From NCBI GenBank assembly GCA_910586375.1, contig CAJUIE010000093.1, positions 1 through 6,590 on the forward strand: DNA of 6,590 nucleotides, written 5' to 3'. This DNA is from an uncultured Alistipes sp. (GTDB lineage Bacteria; Bacteroidota; Bacteroidia; Bacteroidales; Rikenellaceae). Position 1 is the stretch's first letter; each line of letters begins with the position of its first letter. Below are positions 5,904 to 6,590 of this stretch, in pieces. The notes under the pieces are model-generated. The model did no database searches and was not told the origin of the DNA. It saw only the letters and a program-made list of their open reading frames with translations. The position numbers and the translations under genes were made by a program.

Positions 5904-6590
5904 TTATTTCGTCGTCAGTAATCGGTCGTACAAGTCGATGTATTTGGCCCATTGTCTGTTTTTGTCGTAGTATTGCAGCGCCCGGTTCCGGCAGGCCTCA
6001 GCGTAGAAGGCCCGGCCCCGGGTCGTTATTTCCCGCACTGCTGCAGCTATGGCTGCCGGATCGTCAGGCGGCACCACGATTCCTGTTTGGGGAGTGATCA
6101 GCTCAGGACTGGCCGTTGCGTCGAGCACGATGCCGGGCGTTCCGCAAGCGAATCCTTCAGCTGTGGTCAGGCCGAAGCTCTCTTCGCGCGAGAGGTTCAG
6201 TACGATGTCAGCTGCCGCATAGAGCCGGGCGAGCTCCTCTGCATTGTTCGTGCGGGCAATCCCCCTGATTCCGGGGGGCAGCTCCGCGATCTGCTGCGGG
6301 GTCAGGCCGATAAGCAGGATGTCAAACTCTTCCGGCAGCTGCTGCCGCAGTGCGGCGTAATCGTTCAGCCCTTTTCGGGCGCTCCATGCGGTTGCGGCAG
6401 CAACAAGCAGATAGCGGCCGCCGAGTCCATAGCGCGCCCGGGTCGCGTTCCGCAGCTCCTCCTGTGGCCGGAAGAGGGTAGTATTCACGCCGTTACAGAT
6501 GACCTCGACCGGATAGCCTCCCAGAAAAGAGCCCCGGACGATTCCGGCCAGCCATTGCGACACGGCCACCACCGTCAGGTTGTGTGGCGC
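5904..6590 (-). CDS. GT4-type glycosyltransferase, C-terminal part (start beyond the right edge)
   Basis: The frame stays open to the right window edge, so only 228 C-terminal residues are visible. A GTG at 6570-6572 is internal, since the residues before it (APHNLT) continue the fold. Seen, numbered within the visible part: VVAVSQWLA (7-15), the usual end of the N-terminal domain; ICNGVNTTLFRP (31-42), the interdomain link; VAAATAWSARKGLND (63-77) with the donor-phosphate-binding Arg/Lys; FDILLIG (89-95); and LYAAADIVLNLSREESFGLTTAEGF, holding the classic E-x7-E motif (E137 and E145). ACGTPGIVLDATASPELI follows. This is the nucleotide-sugar-binding domain of a retaining GT4 enzyme. It resembles WcaL-like or capsule glycosyltransferases of Bacteroides-type loci. 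It sits upstream of the second glycosyltransferase with a 16-base gap and is probably co-transcribed. The acceptor and sugar cannot be told. Confidence 0.9.
   Translation of the reverse strand, partial: APHNLTVVAVSQWLAGIVRGSFLGGYPVEVICNGVNTTLFRPQEELRNATRARYGLGGRYLLVAAATAWSARKGLNDYAALRQQLPEEFDILLIGLTPQQIAELPPGIRGIARTNNAEELARLYAAADIVLNLSREESFGLTTAEGFACGTPGIVLDATASPELITPQTGIVVPPDDPAAIAAAVREITTRGRAFYAEACRNRALQYYDKNRQWAKYIDLYDRLLTTK

Overview
The window looks like part of a surface-polysaccharide or glycan biosynthesis locus from a GC-rich member of the Bacteroidota. An Alistipes-like or other Rikenellaceae-type gut bacterium is my best guess. The reasons are the high GC content, A-rich leaders instead of strong Shine-Dalgarno sites at most starts, the gene families present, and a FISUMP-like fragment at the left edge. 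The genus is inference, because no rRNA or other marker gene is present.

All real genes lie on the minus strand and read from right to left as one tightly packed unit. In transcription order they are: the C-terminal part of a GT-B glycosyltransferase (5904-6590, start beyond the window); a second GT4-type glycosyltransferase (4682-5887); a PglC/WcaJ-type monotopic phosphoglycosyl transferase (4019-4669); a GNAT N-acetyltransferase (3471-4022); a divergent DegT-like PLP-fold protein (2488-3474); a FemAB/BioF2-type acyltransferase (1466-2500); and a canonical DegT/DnrJ/EryC1/StrS sugar aminotransferase (212-1453). Gaps are 12-16 bases or the genes overlap, including two ATGA stop/start overlaps. 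The operon promoter lies to the right of the window. An intrinsic terminator at 150-184 ends the unit.

A plausible joint role is as follows. The aminotransferase makes a 4-amino-6-deoxy nucleotide sugar and the GNAT acylates the amine. The phosphoglycosyl transferase loads the sugar phosphate onto undecaprenyl phosphate, and the two glycosyltransferases extend the chain. The DegT-like/FemAB pair would add a further amine or aminoacyl decoration. Neither the 4,6-dehydratase that would supply the aminotransferase nor a flippase or polymerase is visible here.

The least ordinary part is 1-148. Immediately after the terminator T-run, the minus strand encodes an in-frame stretch resembling the C-terminal FISUMP (C-type-lectin-like) domain of Bacteroidota surface proteins, with no upstream domain and no start codon. 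It looks like a headless gene fragment, possibly a displaced variable-region-type sequence of a diversity-generating retroelement. No reverse transcriptase or template repeat is in view to test that. I see no tRNA, rRNA, CRISPR array or insertion sequence.
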